Source of the DNA: Chloropicon primus
Taxonomy: Eukaryota; Chlorophyta; Chloropicophyceae; Chloropicales; Chloropicaceae
Assembly (NCBI GenBank): GCA_023205875.1
Contig: CP060757.1
Location: 1,302,001 to 1,366,000 of the forward strand
Length of the DNA: 64,000 nt
Direction: 5' to 3'
Each line of letters begins with the position of its first letter. Within the stretch, counting starts at the first letter, position 1. The notes beneath the pieces were generated by a model that did not search any database, had not been told where the DNA came from, and was given only the letters and a program-made list of their open reading frames with translations. Positions 53,595 to 63,062 of this stretch are shown piece after piece. The position numbers were made by a program, and so were the translations under genes.

Positions 53595-56058
53595 TCAGAT
53601 GGAGTCTTCCTCGTCGTCCGGCAGCTTTAACTTCTCGATGGCTGACTTTATCACACCGATGTCCGCCGACGAGGGTTTCAGGTCCAGCGCCACACAAAAG
53701 TGGGCCATGGCCTGGTCAATCCTTCCCAGCCTTTTGCACGTCTTGCCGAGCAGGAAGAATAAGTTTGGCTCCCTCGGGGCAATGTCCTTGAGGGACTCCA
53801 GCTCCTCGAGGGCCTCCAGGAGGTGGCCAATCGAGAACAAGACGACGGCCCTTTCGTACTTTGCAATGGCGTTGTGGGGGTCCTTCGTGACGGCCTCGTC
53901 CAGAAGCTCCAAGGCCTCGTCGGTGCAGCCCATCTTGTGAAGGGTTTTGCCCAAGCAGCAGCGCAGGACGGACGAGTTTCTGTTGATCTCCAGAGCTCTC
54001 CTGTAGTGATACTCGGTCATCTCGTACTTCTCCTGCTTGTAGTAGATCTGCCCTATCCCGTACCAAGCGTTGTAGTGCTGGGCATCGATTCTGATGGCAT
54101 TCCTGTAGCACCTCAGGCTGCTGACAAAGTCCTCGTTCGCAAAGTACTCGTGACCACAAAGGGTGTGGGCGTACGTGAACCGGGGATCCAACTGCAAGGC
54201 CCTCTGGAAGAACTTCAAGGCAGTTTCGTGCTCCTTCTGCAGACTGAAGCAGTTCCCCAAGACGCACCAGGCCTCGGGCGACAGCCTGTCGATCGCCATG
54301 AGCTCGTGGGCCAGGTACATGAGGTCCGTCTCCTTCTTCATGTGCCACAGCACCGTGGAGTAGATCTCCAAGTCCTCCAGCCTGTGCGGGTCGATCCGCC
54401 GGGCTTCCTTGAAGTGCTGGGCCGCGGCCTCGTACTTGACGAGCTCAAAGTTCGCCTTGGCCAGCTGGCACTGCACCCAAGCGGTGCTGCACTGGCTCTG
54501 AGGAAGGGATTGGAAGATCTCTATGGCTCGGTTGCTCCTGAACTTGCAGTTGGCGGCCAGGCCCTGGGCCAGCTTTCCGAAGAGCTGGATGGTGGACGAA
54601 TACGTCTCCCTCAGATTGGATTTCTGAGCACTGTAGCTGCCGCCGTCCAGCTTGCTGTCCACCGTCATAGCCTTGCCACCCTCAGCCTCGGGCTTGGGTG
54701 GGGTTGGGGTGGCCTTCCTCTCGGACTCCGCAGTCGGGTTACTAGCGGCCGCGCTGCCAACCTGGTTCCCCTCCGTCCAGGCCAAGACCCGGGACTTTTG
54801 GGCCAAGCCCATCACCGGCGTGGAGGTCCCCGCGTGGACGCTCCTGCTCGGGGGAGAGATGTTCATGGGCTCACCGAAGAGGCGTCCAGAGACCTTCCTC
54901 ATTTTCCCCTCGTAGTTTATCTTCCTCCCCTTGGTGGGGTGCACCTTGGCGCCTGGCTCGGGCGCCTCGGGCGTGACATACTCTTCCCCGCCGCCCTGGG
55001 CGTTCTGCACGACCGGAGGCGTGATGAAATTCCTCGGCGACGGAGTGACGTAGTTGTTGGCCACCCCGGCGGACGGCTTGAGGCCAGGAACGGGCAAGCC
55101 GAGCGCGGCCTCCGCCGTGGGGGCGTGCTCCTCGTTCGGAGTCACAAAAGACCCGCCCCTCGCGTCGCTGCCATCCGTCATCAAAGTCCCGGACGGCGGG
55201 GGGCCAGACTGGTTTCCCGGGGTCACCCTATCTCCCCAGATCTGAGGAGGCGTCACGTACGAGGTCTCGCTGTAGTTTCTCCTCTTGTTCTGCTCCTCCC
55301 CGAAGGAGAAACCCGGGGTCTCCCTGCCGTCCTGCCCGCGCGTCGCGGGAGCAGGAGCCAGGTCGAACCCAGCCCCGCTCAGGCGCCTCTGTTGCTGAGC
55401 GACGATCCCGTTGACCTCGTCCTCCGCGCCCAGCTGGCAGAGCTCCTCGTAGGCCGACCACAGCAGAGGATTGAGCTCGAGGGCCGTCTTCAGGTGCTTC
55501 ACCGCCTGCTGACCCCTCCCCGAGAGCCTGCAGATGTGGCCCAGGAGATAGAACCCCGCAGCCCCGTTCGGCAGCCTGTTCTGGTACTCCCCGCTCTCAT
55601 AGCTCATCCCCGCATCAATGTCGTGCTCGCTCGTGCTCTCGCTCCCCAGGAGCTCCTTCTCGGCCTCTATCAAGTCCCCGAGCTCGATGTGGCACTGCGC
55701 CAGGAGATACCTAAAGGACGGGGCGTGGGAACGAGAGAGAGAAGGAGAGGAACGAAACAAGCACGCCGCGTCAGACAAACACTGCACGAGGCTGAAGGAG
55801 ACATCGAAGCGAATAGTAACGAGTCACTCACCTGCACTGCTCGCTCTGCCGCCCCCTCAGGGCCTCCTTGGCCCTCAGAGGCTTCCCCAGCCTGTGGTAC
55901 GTGACGGCGAGTATGTAAGCGTTCTCCTCGTCCTCCCGGTTCTCCGCGCACAGCCTCTCGGCTATGAAGCACGCGTTCGACACCAGGTTCAACCGCAGCG
56001 ACCTCCATATCTGCTCCCGCAGGACCCCCTCGTCCACTCCCAGCCCCACAACAACCAT
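53595..56058 (-). CDS. CDC27: CDC27/APC3, TPR subunit of the anaphase-promoting complex; two exons
   Basis: The exons are 56058-55832 and 55710-53595 (donor GTGAGT, acceptor TAG, phase 2), giving 780 residues. The N-terminus (REQIWRSLRLNLVSNACFIA then ERLCAENREDEENAYILAVT) and the segment after the splice (YLLAQCHIELGDLIEAEKEL) match the N-terminal TPRs of CDC27. A disordered Ser/Thr/Pro-rich linker with YVTP and FVTP repeats (about 210-330) may be phosphorylated. The C-terminal TPR array follows: EAWCVLGNCFSLQKEHETAL, RFTYAHTLCGHEYFANEDFV, YNAWYGIGQIYYKQEKYEMT, and so on. CDC27 binds the IR tails of CDH1 and CDC20. Divergent METTL3-type gene is 129 bases away. Confidence 0.93.
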
Positions 56059-56153
56059 ACTCCCCCTCCCCTCCTCTCCTCGAGTTGGGCCTCTCCCCCG
56101 GCTCTCCTGCTTTTGGTTTTGAATTGGCGCGAAAGGCGAAAGCGAAAGCGCGG

Positions 56154-56187
<34 letters not shown>
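56059..56187. promoter_or_regulatory. Short divergent promoter, CDC27 / METTL3-type gene, with GA repeat
   Basis: A 129-bp spacer. The last 30 bases before the methyltransferase ATG are an almost pure GA repeat (about 56156-56187). Confidence 0.55.
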
Positions 56188-57266
56188 ATGACGGTGGAAG
56201 GGGTTGTGGAGTTGCTTGGGTCGAGGGGTGTGGAGGAGAAGGAGGTGGAGGAGGCGTGGGAGGGGCTGGAGGAGGAGGAGCTGAGGGTGGAGGTCGGCAA
56301 GTACGAGGAGGCGTTGAGGAGCCTGGCGAGGGATCTTTGCGACAGGGAGGTGGCCTTCAGACCGGAACTCGTGGACTTTAGAGGGTTGAACGCCAACAGC
56401 GAGGGGACCGCGAACGAGGACGAGGTCCTGGGGAACGTTGAGGACTTGGACCCCAGCGAGTGGGAGGTGCCGAGCGAGTGCGTGCCCATCCACACGAACG
56501 TGACCCTCTTCGACTGGAAGAGGCTCTACGACGTGGAGCAGTTCGACGTGATTATGATGGACCCGCCGTGGCAGCTCGCGACGCACAACCCGACCCGCGG
56601 GGTTGCTCTGGGGTACAGTCAGCTCACGGACAGGTGCGTGACCCTCGCGGCGGCGACGACGAAAAATTGAAGATTGTGAAGTTGGCGCGCGGCGCATGGG
56701 ACTGACTTTGGTTTTGCTTTGTTTCCCCCCACCACCCTGTTCCTTGTGTTGGCAGGCACATCACGGACCTGCCCATCAACAAGCTCCAGAAGGACGGCGG
56801 TTTCTTGTTCGTGTGGGTGATCAACGCCAAGTACAAGTTCACCCTGGACTTGTTCAAGGAGTGGGGGTACGAGATGGTGGACGAGATCGTTTGGGTGAAG
56901 CTCACGGTGAACAGGAGGCTGGCCAAGTCCCACGGGTACTACCTGCAGCACGCCAAGGAGGTGTGCCTGGTGGCGAGGAAGGGGAAGATCCCCGAGGGCA
57001 CGAGGACGAGCATAGCGAACGACGTGATCATGAGCGAGAGGAGGGGCCAGAGCCAGAAGCCCGAGGAGATCTACGAGATCATCGAGGAGCTCGTGCCCAA
57101 CGGGAGGTACTTGGAGATCTTCGGAAGGAAGAACAACTTGAGGGACTACTGGGTGACGGTGGGCAACGAGGTCACCGGGAAAGGGATGCCTCCGGAGGAT
57201 CTGGAGACCACCAAGGACGGCGCGGGGATTCACGGGGCGGTCTACGGTGCCTCCAACAGGAAGTGA
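56188..57266 (+). CDS. METTL3/MTA-type mRNA m6A methyltransferase, short form; two exons
   Basis: The exons are 56188-56633 and 56756-57266 (donor GTGCGT, acceptor CAG, phase 2), giving 318 residues. The MT-A70 fold is complete: FDVIMMDPPWQLATHNPTR with the catalytic DPPW, then GYSQLTDRHITDLPINKL, GFLFVWVINAKYKFTLDLF, EIVWVKLTVNRRLAKSHGYY, and the C-terminal RYLEIFGRKNNLRDYWVTVGNE. DPPW is the active version, so this is the METTL3 rather than the METTL14 type. The N-terminal part is only about 110 residues, helical, and without the CCCH zinc fingers of animal METTL3. It adds N6-methyl-adenosine to mRNA, normally as a heterodimer. No METTL14 gene is in the window. Confidence 0.9.
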
Positions 57267-57315
57267 ACATTTAAGTCATCTGTATTAACAAGTCTCTCTA
57301 TCACGGGACGAACGG

Positions 57316-57824
57316 CTAGGCTTTGATCATCGTCCAGGCGGCGACAAACGTCGTGACTAGCAAGGGCATGTCACCGAGGTGGCTCACCATGCCGCCGAGC
57401 ATTCTACCCTCCGGGCCGGTCCCCGCGTTGTAGCCTCGGATGTAGAGGAAACGGCCCACCACCCAGATCGCCCCGAAGATTGCAGCCGTCTTAGGGAACA
57501 CAGTCGCCGAGGAAAGCATCATCATGTTCACGATCGGGAGATTCTCCAACGTGTTCTGGTGCGCCCTCTGCGAGCAGTTGTACAACTCATCGCTCTTCTT
57601 CGTACCTGCAGGTTCGCGTTTCGAGGCGACAGGGCGACCGTGTCAGCAACCAGCGACCGACCGTCGAGCGATCCTCACTCACCATTCGAATAAAGCGTCG
57701 GATACTTTATCCCATACTTCTTCCTTGCCTTCATGACCTTGACAGCTCCGTAAGCACTGACCAAGAACGACGCGCCGACGACGGCAATCGCGTACCCAAA
57801 ATCCTTCCCCAACGTAACAGACAT
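57316..57824 (-). CDS. MAPEG-family microsomal glutathione S-transferase 3-like; two exons
   Basis: The exons are 57824-57683 and 57605-57316 (donor GTGAGT, acceptor CAG, phase 1), giving 143 residues. The N-terminus MSVTLGKDFGYAIAVVGASF and KARKKYGIKYPTLYSNG match MGST3. Exon 2 has YNCSQRAHQNTLENLPIVNM, the conserved RAHQNTLE block that contacts glutathione, then WVVGRFLYIRGYNAG. Four TM helices fit the family. It acts in the ER membrane on lipid hydroperoxides or leukotriene-like substrates. Codons split at GGT across the junction, which supports the splice. Confidence 0.9.
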
Positions 57825-58197
57825 GTCGACGGCTGGCGTTCTCTCCTCTCTCCTGTTCGCCAAACCCACTCACCTTCACTTTCCGCGGAGCTCTCTCTCC
57901 AGGGAAAAGGTGGAGTCAGTGAGGCTTGAGGGTCAACTGGGCGAACAAGAGAGCCTTGCGGTCGACACGAGGCACCAGAGGGGGAGAGGAAGGTATCATC
58001 GGAAAGAGTATCTCACGGGCTTTCGAAAGAGCCCTCGCATGCTTCGTTTAGACTCCATGATGGCGGAGAAACTTGAGGAGGAGTCGAAATCGTTGCAGAG
58101 AGAAGGACGGAGAGGGTGACTTAGAAGGGGAAGAATTGGGAACTTTAGCGACGCTCGATGAGAACGACAGCTTGACCAAAGTGGCGCCACTGGAGGG
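57825..58197. promoter_or_regulatory. Divergent 5' region, MGST3 / small coiled-coil gene, with inverted-repeat element
   Basis: A 373-bp spacer with TCTCACGGGCTTTCGAAAGA then GCCCTC at 58011-58035, the counterpart of the element at 40997-41021. Two bases in the stem differ in a way that keeps them complementary. No gene is supported. Confidence 0.45.
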
Positions 58198-58524
58198 ATG
58201 GTGTCTGTGTTGGAGGAGGTGGTTGTGCTGGTTGTGGTGGGGTTGGTGGTGGCTTGCTTGTACCTGCTGAAGCAGAAGTTGCTGCTGGAGGACAGGAACA
58301 CGGTGGAGTGGAGACGGAGCGAGGAGCGGAAGAAAGAACTGGAGGGACAGCTTGAAAACGTGAAGAAACAGATCGAGGTCGAGAGGGCCAACGTGGAAGG
58401 GATAAAGCGCCAGGCGGAGAGTCAGCAAGAGGCGTTCATGGCGTTGATGTACGAGAACCAGAGCCTCAAAGACCAGCTGAAGGCCCTGGATCGAGTAAAC
58501 CTCTCGACGAAGAAAGACTCGTGA
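58198..58524 (+). CDS. Small single-TM coiled-coil protein
   Basis: The gene encodes 108 residues: an N-terminal TM helix (VVVLVVVGLVVACLYLL, about 9-25) followed by a Lys/Glu/Gln-rich coiled coil (LEGQLENVKKQIEVERANVE, ESQQEAFMALMYENQSLKDQ) to a basic end (RVNLSTKKDS). It could be an ER or organelle membrane protein whose coiled coil faces the cytosol. I recognise no family. Codon use and heptad spacing support it as real. It is followed by about 250 bases with no gene before the converging MARVEL-like gene. Confidence 0.55.
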   Translation: MVSVLEEVVVLVVVGLVVACLYLLKQKLLLEDRNTVEWRRSEERKKELEGQLENVKKQIEVERANVEGIKRQAESQQEAFMALMYENQSLKDQLKALDRVNLSTKKDS

Positions 58525-58774
58525 GGGATGGTTGGGTTTCTGGGACCTGGTTTCCATCAATCTGGGTTCTTCGTCTTTCTGATCGGGTGGGACGATGGCC
58601 GTGGGGAGAGGGACCACCGGCCGCACGGGTGGCTCGAGGTCACCTCCTCGCAACGGGGACCAAGAAGCTTTGGAGAGAGAGCGGACCCCCTTCTCTTCTC
58701 CACTATTATGAAGGCTTCGGTCCTGATGATGTGAAGCAGCACGTTTTTATACCTGGGGGGCAGGGTGCCTAAAA

Positions 58775-60289
58775 TTAATTGCTTTGCTGAACGTTCTGCT
58801 GGTTTACTCTTATTGTCACCGTTTTCATTCTGTGCTCCCTGAACTCCACGTAGCTTCCTGTGAACAAGGAGGTCATGAAGGACAAGGACAGGAAGAAGGC
58901 GAAGAACACGCCGAGGATGCTCAGGGGGCACCACCTGGCGTCTCCGGCCCGGCAGTTCAACTTCGCTGACGTGATCCCAGCTGCGGCGGCGAAGGTGCAG
59001 AACGTGAGGAGGGACGCCAGGGAGTCGTAGACTATTCTGGCGTAGATCAGATTTTCCTTGAACTGCGCGCCAGAACTCTGCACGATTCCCTTGTATTCCT
59101 GGGCGGCGGGCGCAAACTCGGGGCCACCTCCTTCGCCACCTTTCCCGACGGGGCTCGAGGTCCCCCCCGTCAGGGAGAGGTCTATGGCGCTGATCGCTGC
59201 AATCCCAAAGCTTTGGGGAGGGGGGAAGGAAAACGACAAGCGAGGATTCTTGACGCGTTTAGGCGGTGGACGAAGCCCGGCAGAACTCAGAATGGGAGCA
59301 ACTCACCTGATGATGAAAAGCGCGAGGGATATCCAAGTGATCACGTGAAACGCCGGGACGAATTCAAAGACGAGCTCCATCTCGTTGTCCTCGATCAAGA
59401 GGTAGCAGACCACGAAGGCGGCCATGCTCAGCAGCACCTGGACGACCCTGTTGATGAAGAGGGGAGAAATTTTGGCCCGCTCCTCCGACCTCTTCCCCAC
59501 GCCACTGGAGACGGTCTTGTAGAACCTCGTGGAGGCGTTGTACAGCTGCTGCAGAGGCGTGGTCGTGGCCGGAATCCCCAACCTCACCATCTGTTTCCGC
59601 CTCTCCTCGATGTAGTTCCATCCCAAGACGAGGGTTCCGGCGATGAAGATGGACTGGGCCAGCATGCAGGCGCTTGAGGCGTACTTGAAGTCGAAAATTT
59701 CGCCGACCTGGTCCTCGAGCGTCGGCAGGACTCTCGACGGTTGCGACGGTTGCGTCGCGTTGGCCGCCTCCGCGGGGGTGTAGTCGTCGAGCTGGTCGTA
59801 CATCACGTTGGTGAGCCCGAGGCAAGCGCACGCCGAGGTCATCGACAAGACGAGGAAGATGAAGTCGAAGCACAGCGCCAAGTAAGGAACGTTGTTGTCG
59901 ATCTTGTACCGGACGCTCTCGTGCTCGCTGGTGCCCCCCACGAGGCTCAGGTCCACCAGGAGCAGGAGCAGGAACAGAATCGAGCCAACAAACGTGATGA
60001 CCGCAATAGTGGTCAGGTAAACGTACGCCGGGAAGGCGAACATGGTGCTGATGACGCCGGCGTCGATGATGACCAAGCCCTCCCTCTTCACCCGAACCGG
60101 GATACCCTTCGGAAGGTCGACGCAGGTCGACAGCACAACGGCCGTAAGGCCGAAGACTATCTGCAACCCTCTCATCATCAGCGTCAGTCGCTTCACTCTG
60201 AAAGCATCGTTCCCGCTGCCCCGAAGCGTCGCCCTTAGCCTCTCGTACCACGACGGCACCTTCACCTCCTCCGCGTACACCGCACCCAT
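58775..60289 (-). CDS. Eight-TM protein with two MARVEL-like halves; two exons
   Basis: The exons are 60289-59307 and 59210-58775 (donor GTGAGT, acceptor AAG, phase 2), giving 472 residues. The junction falls inside a TM helix, ALFII|SFGIAAIS, which makes the splice convincing. Eight hydrophobic segments form two sets of four. Each set begins with a helix of the type RGLQIVFGLTAVVLSTCV or NRVVQVLLSMAAFVVCYLL, and contains acidic or Asp-bearing ends (DLSLVGGTSE in the first, DLSLTGGTSS in the second). The DLSL-GGTS motif occurs at the end of helix 2 in both halves, so they look like an internal duplication. The layout resembles MARVEL/synaptogyrin tetraspans. Function unknown; vesicle-membrane role is a guess. 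Confidence 0.72.
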
Positions 60290-60391
60290 CCTCTCTCTCT
60301 GTCTCGTTCGCCCTCGTCCTCGCCCTCGTGCTCGGCCGTTAAACCGGAGAGAGAGAAGAAGAGGGCCAGGGGCCGGCCAAGGTGAGCGGCC
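60290..60391. promoter_or_regulatory. Very short divergent promoter, MARVEL-like / MFS
   Basis: A 102-bp spacer. CT repeats at 60290-60302 abut the minus-strand ATG (GA repeats in its sense). GTCCTCGCCCTCG-type repeats follow. Confidence 0.5.
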
Positions 60392-61933
60392 ATGATGTTG
60401 AGGCTCAAGACGCTGAAGAGGAGTTGGAGCACGGGGAGGAGCTGGAGCTGGAGTTGGAGGGACGACGAGGACGTTCCGCGGGAGGAAACTTACCTCCTGC
60501 GAAGCGGGAAGCGTTACGAGGAGGGGGAGGAGGAAGACGAGGAGAGAGAGGGCCTCGTACGGCACATGTTCTCAACAGGAGCCTGGAGAGTACTACCTTT
60601 GCTGCTTCTGACTGGCGTGGGATATTCCATACTGCTTCCGGAGCTTCCCTCCATGTGCACCAACTACTTTGCGAAGAGGGATTGCAGCGCGGCGCCCATG
60701 GCGGAGGGCTGCGACGACGCCCACTGGCGGTGCGTAAGTTTCCAATCAAAATGGATGTTTCTGAACCACTCGGTGTTCTCCTTCATTCTTGCTCCTCTTT
60801 TCGGCAAGCTGTCGGATCAGGTGGGGAGGAAGCTTTTCCTTGTCCTTGGAACCTTCATCAGCGCTCTGCCCGCGGTGGGGTTCACGTTCATCGCCTTCGA
60901 CCTCGCAGACTTCAGCTTCTGCTTTCCTTTGATCAGTTTCGGCGTTGCCTTGGGCAGCTTCAACGCGATTTTAGCGTACGTCTCTGACTGCGTCCAGCCA
61001 CGCTACCGAACAGAAGCCATCAGCATTCTGCTTGGGGAGATGCTGTTCGGAGTCATCGTGGGTCCGCACCTCAGTCGGCTCGGGACGGCTCGGACGCACG
61101 GCGTAGTCGCTTGCGTCATCTTCTCGCTCGCTCTGGTCTGGTCCATGTTTGTGCCAGAGAGCCTCACCAGGGAGAAAAGGGCCCGCAAGCTGAGGATCGC
61201 CGAGCCTGGTTCTCTCAAGTGCGTCTTGTCCCTCTTTCGATCGAGCACGTTCCTCATTCTGGCTTCGATCGCGTGCATCGGCTCGATGACCTCCGAAGGG
61301 AGCCAGGAAATCGCCGCCCAGTTCCTCCAGTTGGTGAACGGCTGGTCGACCGGAGACCAAGCGAACTTGATTGAAATGATCGGAGTTTCAGGAATCGTGG
61401 TACAGTTCGCGTTGATACCCTTTCTCCTTTCAGTGGTGAAGAAAAACGAGAGCATGATCATCGTGGTCACCAATCTCTGCCTGGCTGCTTTGAATGTAGC
61501 GATTTGCTTTTGCAGCGGCAGGAGCAAATGGTACGGTCGAGCTCCATTCGGTTTGATCTTCCTCGCAGGAATTCTACTGACCCCTAAACTGGCCTCTGTC
61601 TCTTCTAGGTTGGCTTTGATCCTCCAAAGTCTCACGTTCATTGGACTCGTGCCCTTCACGATCAGCGCTGGAATTCTCTCCAAGGCAGTGTCCGCACGGC
61701 ACCAGGGAATGGTGGCTGGCGTCATTGGCGGGGTGAGAGCCCAAGCTTATGGCCTCGGTCCCGTGATTTACGCTTCCATTTTCAGGGTATTCACACAAAC
61801 GGGGAGCAACCTACCTTACTTGCCGGGAGCTTCCTACCTGTTCAGTGCCGTGATGATGGCCCTCTGCTCGTTACTGGCGCTCTTCCTTGACAGCGCCGGC
61901 CGCATCGTGGTAGCGAGCGACGACGACTTGTGA
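60392..61933 (+). CDS. Major facilitator superfamily transporter (TetA/HIAT-like)
   Basis: This single-exon gene encodes 513 residues with about 12 TM helices after a charged cytosolic tail of 55 residues. The MFS signature after helix 2 is APLFGKLSDQVGRKLFLVLG (D..GR). Other landmarks are LLTGVGYSILLPELP in helix 1, AYVSDCVQPRYRTEAISILL (the D...R loop after helix 4) and FVPESLTREKRARK at the end of the first half. The first luminal loop has five Cys residues (MCTNYFAKRDCSAA, EGCDDAHWRC). It resembles proton-linked drug or metabolite carriers; the substrate is unknown. Pieces of this gene are duplicated at 62.09-62.16 and 62.88-63.05 kb. Confidence 0.85.
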   Translation: MMLRLKTLKRSWSTGRSWSWSWRDDEDVPREETYLLRSGKRYEEGEEEDEEREGLVRHMFSTGAWRVLPLLLLTGVGYSILLPELPSMCTNYFAKRDCSAAPMAEGCDDAHWRCVSFQSKWMFLNHSVFSFILAPLFGKLSDQVGRKLFLVLGTFISALPAVGFTFIAFDLADFSFCFPLISFGVALGSFNAILAYVSDCVQPRYRTEAISILLGEMLFGVIVGPHLSRLGTARTHGVVACVIFSLALVWSMFVPESLTREKRARKLRIAEPGSLKCVLSLFRSSTFLILASIACIGSMTSEGSQEIAAQFLQLVNGWSTGDQANLIEMIGVSGIVVQFALIPFLLSVVKKNESMIIVVTNLCLAALNVAICFCSGRSKWYGRAPFGLIFLAGILLTPKLASVSSRLALILQSLTFIGLVPFTISAGILSKAVSARHQGMVAGVIGGVRAQAYGLGPVIYASIFRVFTQTGSNLPYLPGASYLFSAVMMALCSLLALFLDSAGRIVVASDDDL

Positions 61934-62351
61934 CGAACGAATATTTGCATTACAAAAAAAAGTATTGAACCGCAACCGACCTTGGTGCTCTGTCGAAGCA
62001 GTCGTCCGCGGCGGCCTTGTGATCGCCCGTTATTTTTCAGCTGAAGGGAGAACGAGAGAAAGGAAGGAACTTCCAGGAGGACGTTTACTTTTATCGCCTT
62101 CGACCTCGCAGACTTCGCCTTCTGCCTTTCCTTTGTTCAGTTTCGGCGTTGCCTTGGGCGATGCTTCGTCCAGGCCAAGCATGACCCCCTCGGGTTTTGC
62201 ACGAGCAATCGTATCAGATCGCGGCGGCGAACCTATCAGCATCATACGGTCTTGGCGATCACTGTAAGGAAGGGTTGGGCGGCGTGCGCGTAAGTCGTCT
62301 CTTCTTCTTTGGGGTGGGGTGCAGTTTGGATGTTTGGAGTGCGCCGGTGAG
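61934..62351. pseudogene. Spacer with fragments of ATP23 (3' end) and of the MFS gene
   Basis: A 418-bp spacer. The segment 61962-62013 (ATTGAACCGCAACCGACC, then TGTCGAAGCAGTCGTCC) matches the ATP23 3' end at 63025-63126. The segment 62090-62160 matches codons of the MFS gene at 60886-60957 (ATCGCCTTCGACCTCGCAGA and onward), with several substitutions and no continuous frame. These are gene remnants, not functional genes. Confidence 0.75.
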
Positions 62352-62792
62352 ATGAGTCGCATCTTCGTGCCAAGCAAGAAGGTTGGATTGGGGGCTGGGC
62401 TGCCCCCGGACATGGACAATGCCGGCTACCGAAGAGCTAGGAGCAAGGAAAGTCTGTTGCAGATCGCCCAGTATGTGAACAGGCAGGAGTGGCTGGAGCT
62501 TGCGAATGGCGCCAACGCTGCCCAAAAAAAGCACGCGGCGACCTCAAACGGACTTGTGATGGGGCTCTTTTGGGGTACGATTGGCGTCTGCTTCTGCCCG
62601 CTCATGTGCTACGGATGTTTCGTGGATGTGGAGGGCAAGATGAACGCGGACATCGAGAAGCTGCCCGTCACGCAAAGGCTCAAGGAGCGTGGGATCACGT
62701 TGCACTTTGTCCCCAAGTCTGGAAAATTCGACATGGGCGGCATGAGCTTCACAATCTCGCCGAGGACGCCATCTCCGCCCCCACCGGTGTAG
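62352..62792 (+). CDS. Small Cys-rich membrane protein of unknown function
   Basis: The gene encodes 146 residues from the ATG at 62352. A polar N-terminus (SRIFVPSKKVGLGAGLPPDM, then ARSKESLLQIAQYVNRQEWL) is followed by one hydrophobic segment containing four cysteines (LFWGTIGVCFCPLMCYGCFV) and a basic/acidic C-terminal domain (NADIEKLPVTQRLKERGITL, then FDMGGMSFTISPR). The Cys-rich helix recalls PLAC8-like or palmitoylated tails but the family is not recognised. It sits between duplicated pieces of the MFS and ATP23 genes, so it may have been brought here by the same rearrangement. Confidence 0.6.
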   Translation: MSRIFVPSKKVGLGAGLPPDMDNAGYRRARSKESLLQIAQYVNRQEWLELANGANAAQKKHAATSNGLVMGLFWGTIGVCFCPLMCYGCFVDVEGKMNADIEKLPVTQRLKERGITLHFVPKSGKFDMGGMSFTISPRTPSPPPPV

Positions 62793-62880
62793 TTGTTGAT
62801 GGGGTTGTATACCAACGCGGGAATGGTACGTTGTCTAATTCTTGGTCATTTGGGCAAGAAAGATCACTACCCAGCTCTCT

Positions 62881-63045
62881 CTGTCTTCTAGGTCTTCAAA
62901 GTCTCACGTTCACTTGGACTTGTCGTCTCGTGCCCTTCACGATCAGCGCTGGAATTCTCTCCAACGCCGGCACGACGACTACAACGACGACTACGACTAC
63001 GAATGATATTGTATTTACAAAAAATATTGAACCGCAACCGACCTC
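62881..63045 (+). pseudogene. Remnant of the MFS gene 3' part with internal deletion
   Basis: The segment 62881-62967 matches codons at 61606-61686 of the MFS gene (CAAAGTCTCACGTTCA, CCCTTCACGATCAGCGCTGG, AATTCTCTCCAA). The following CGACGACTAC-rich run and ATTGAACCGCAACCGACCT match that gene's 3' end and flank, with about 220 bases missing between. It lies just before ATP23 on the opposite strand. It has a few small length changes and no usable start. Confidence 0.75.
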
Positions 63046-63062
63046 TGTTCCCTGTGTTGCCC

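Noticed and set aside
53823-55904. Plus-strand open frame of 693 codons opposite CDC27
   Set aside because: No domain and an antisense-type composition; CDC27 TPRs on the minus strand explain the coding signal.
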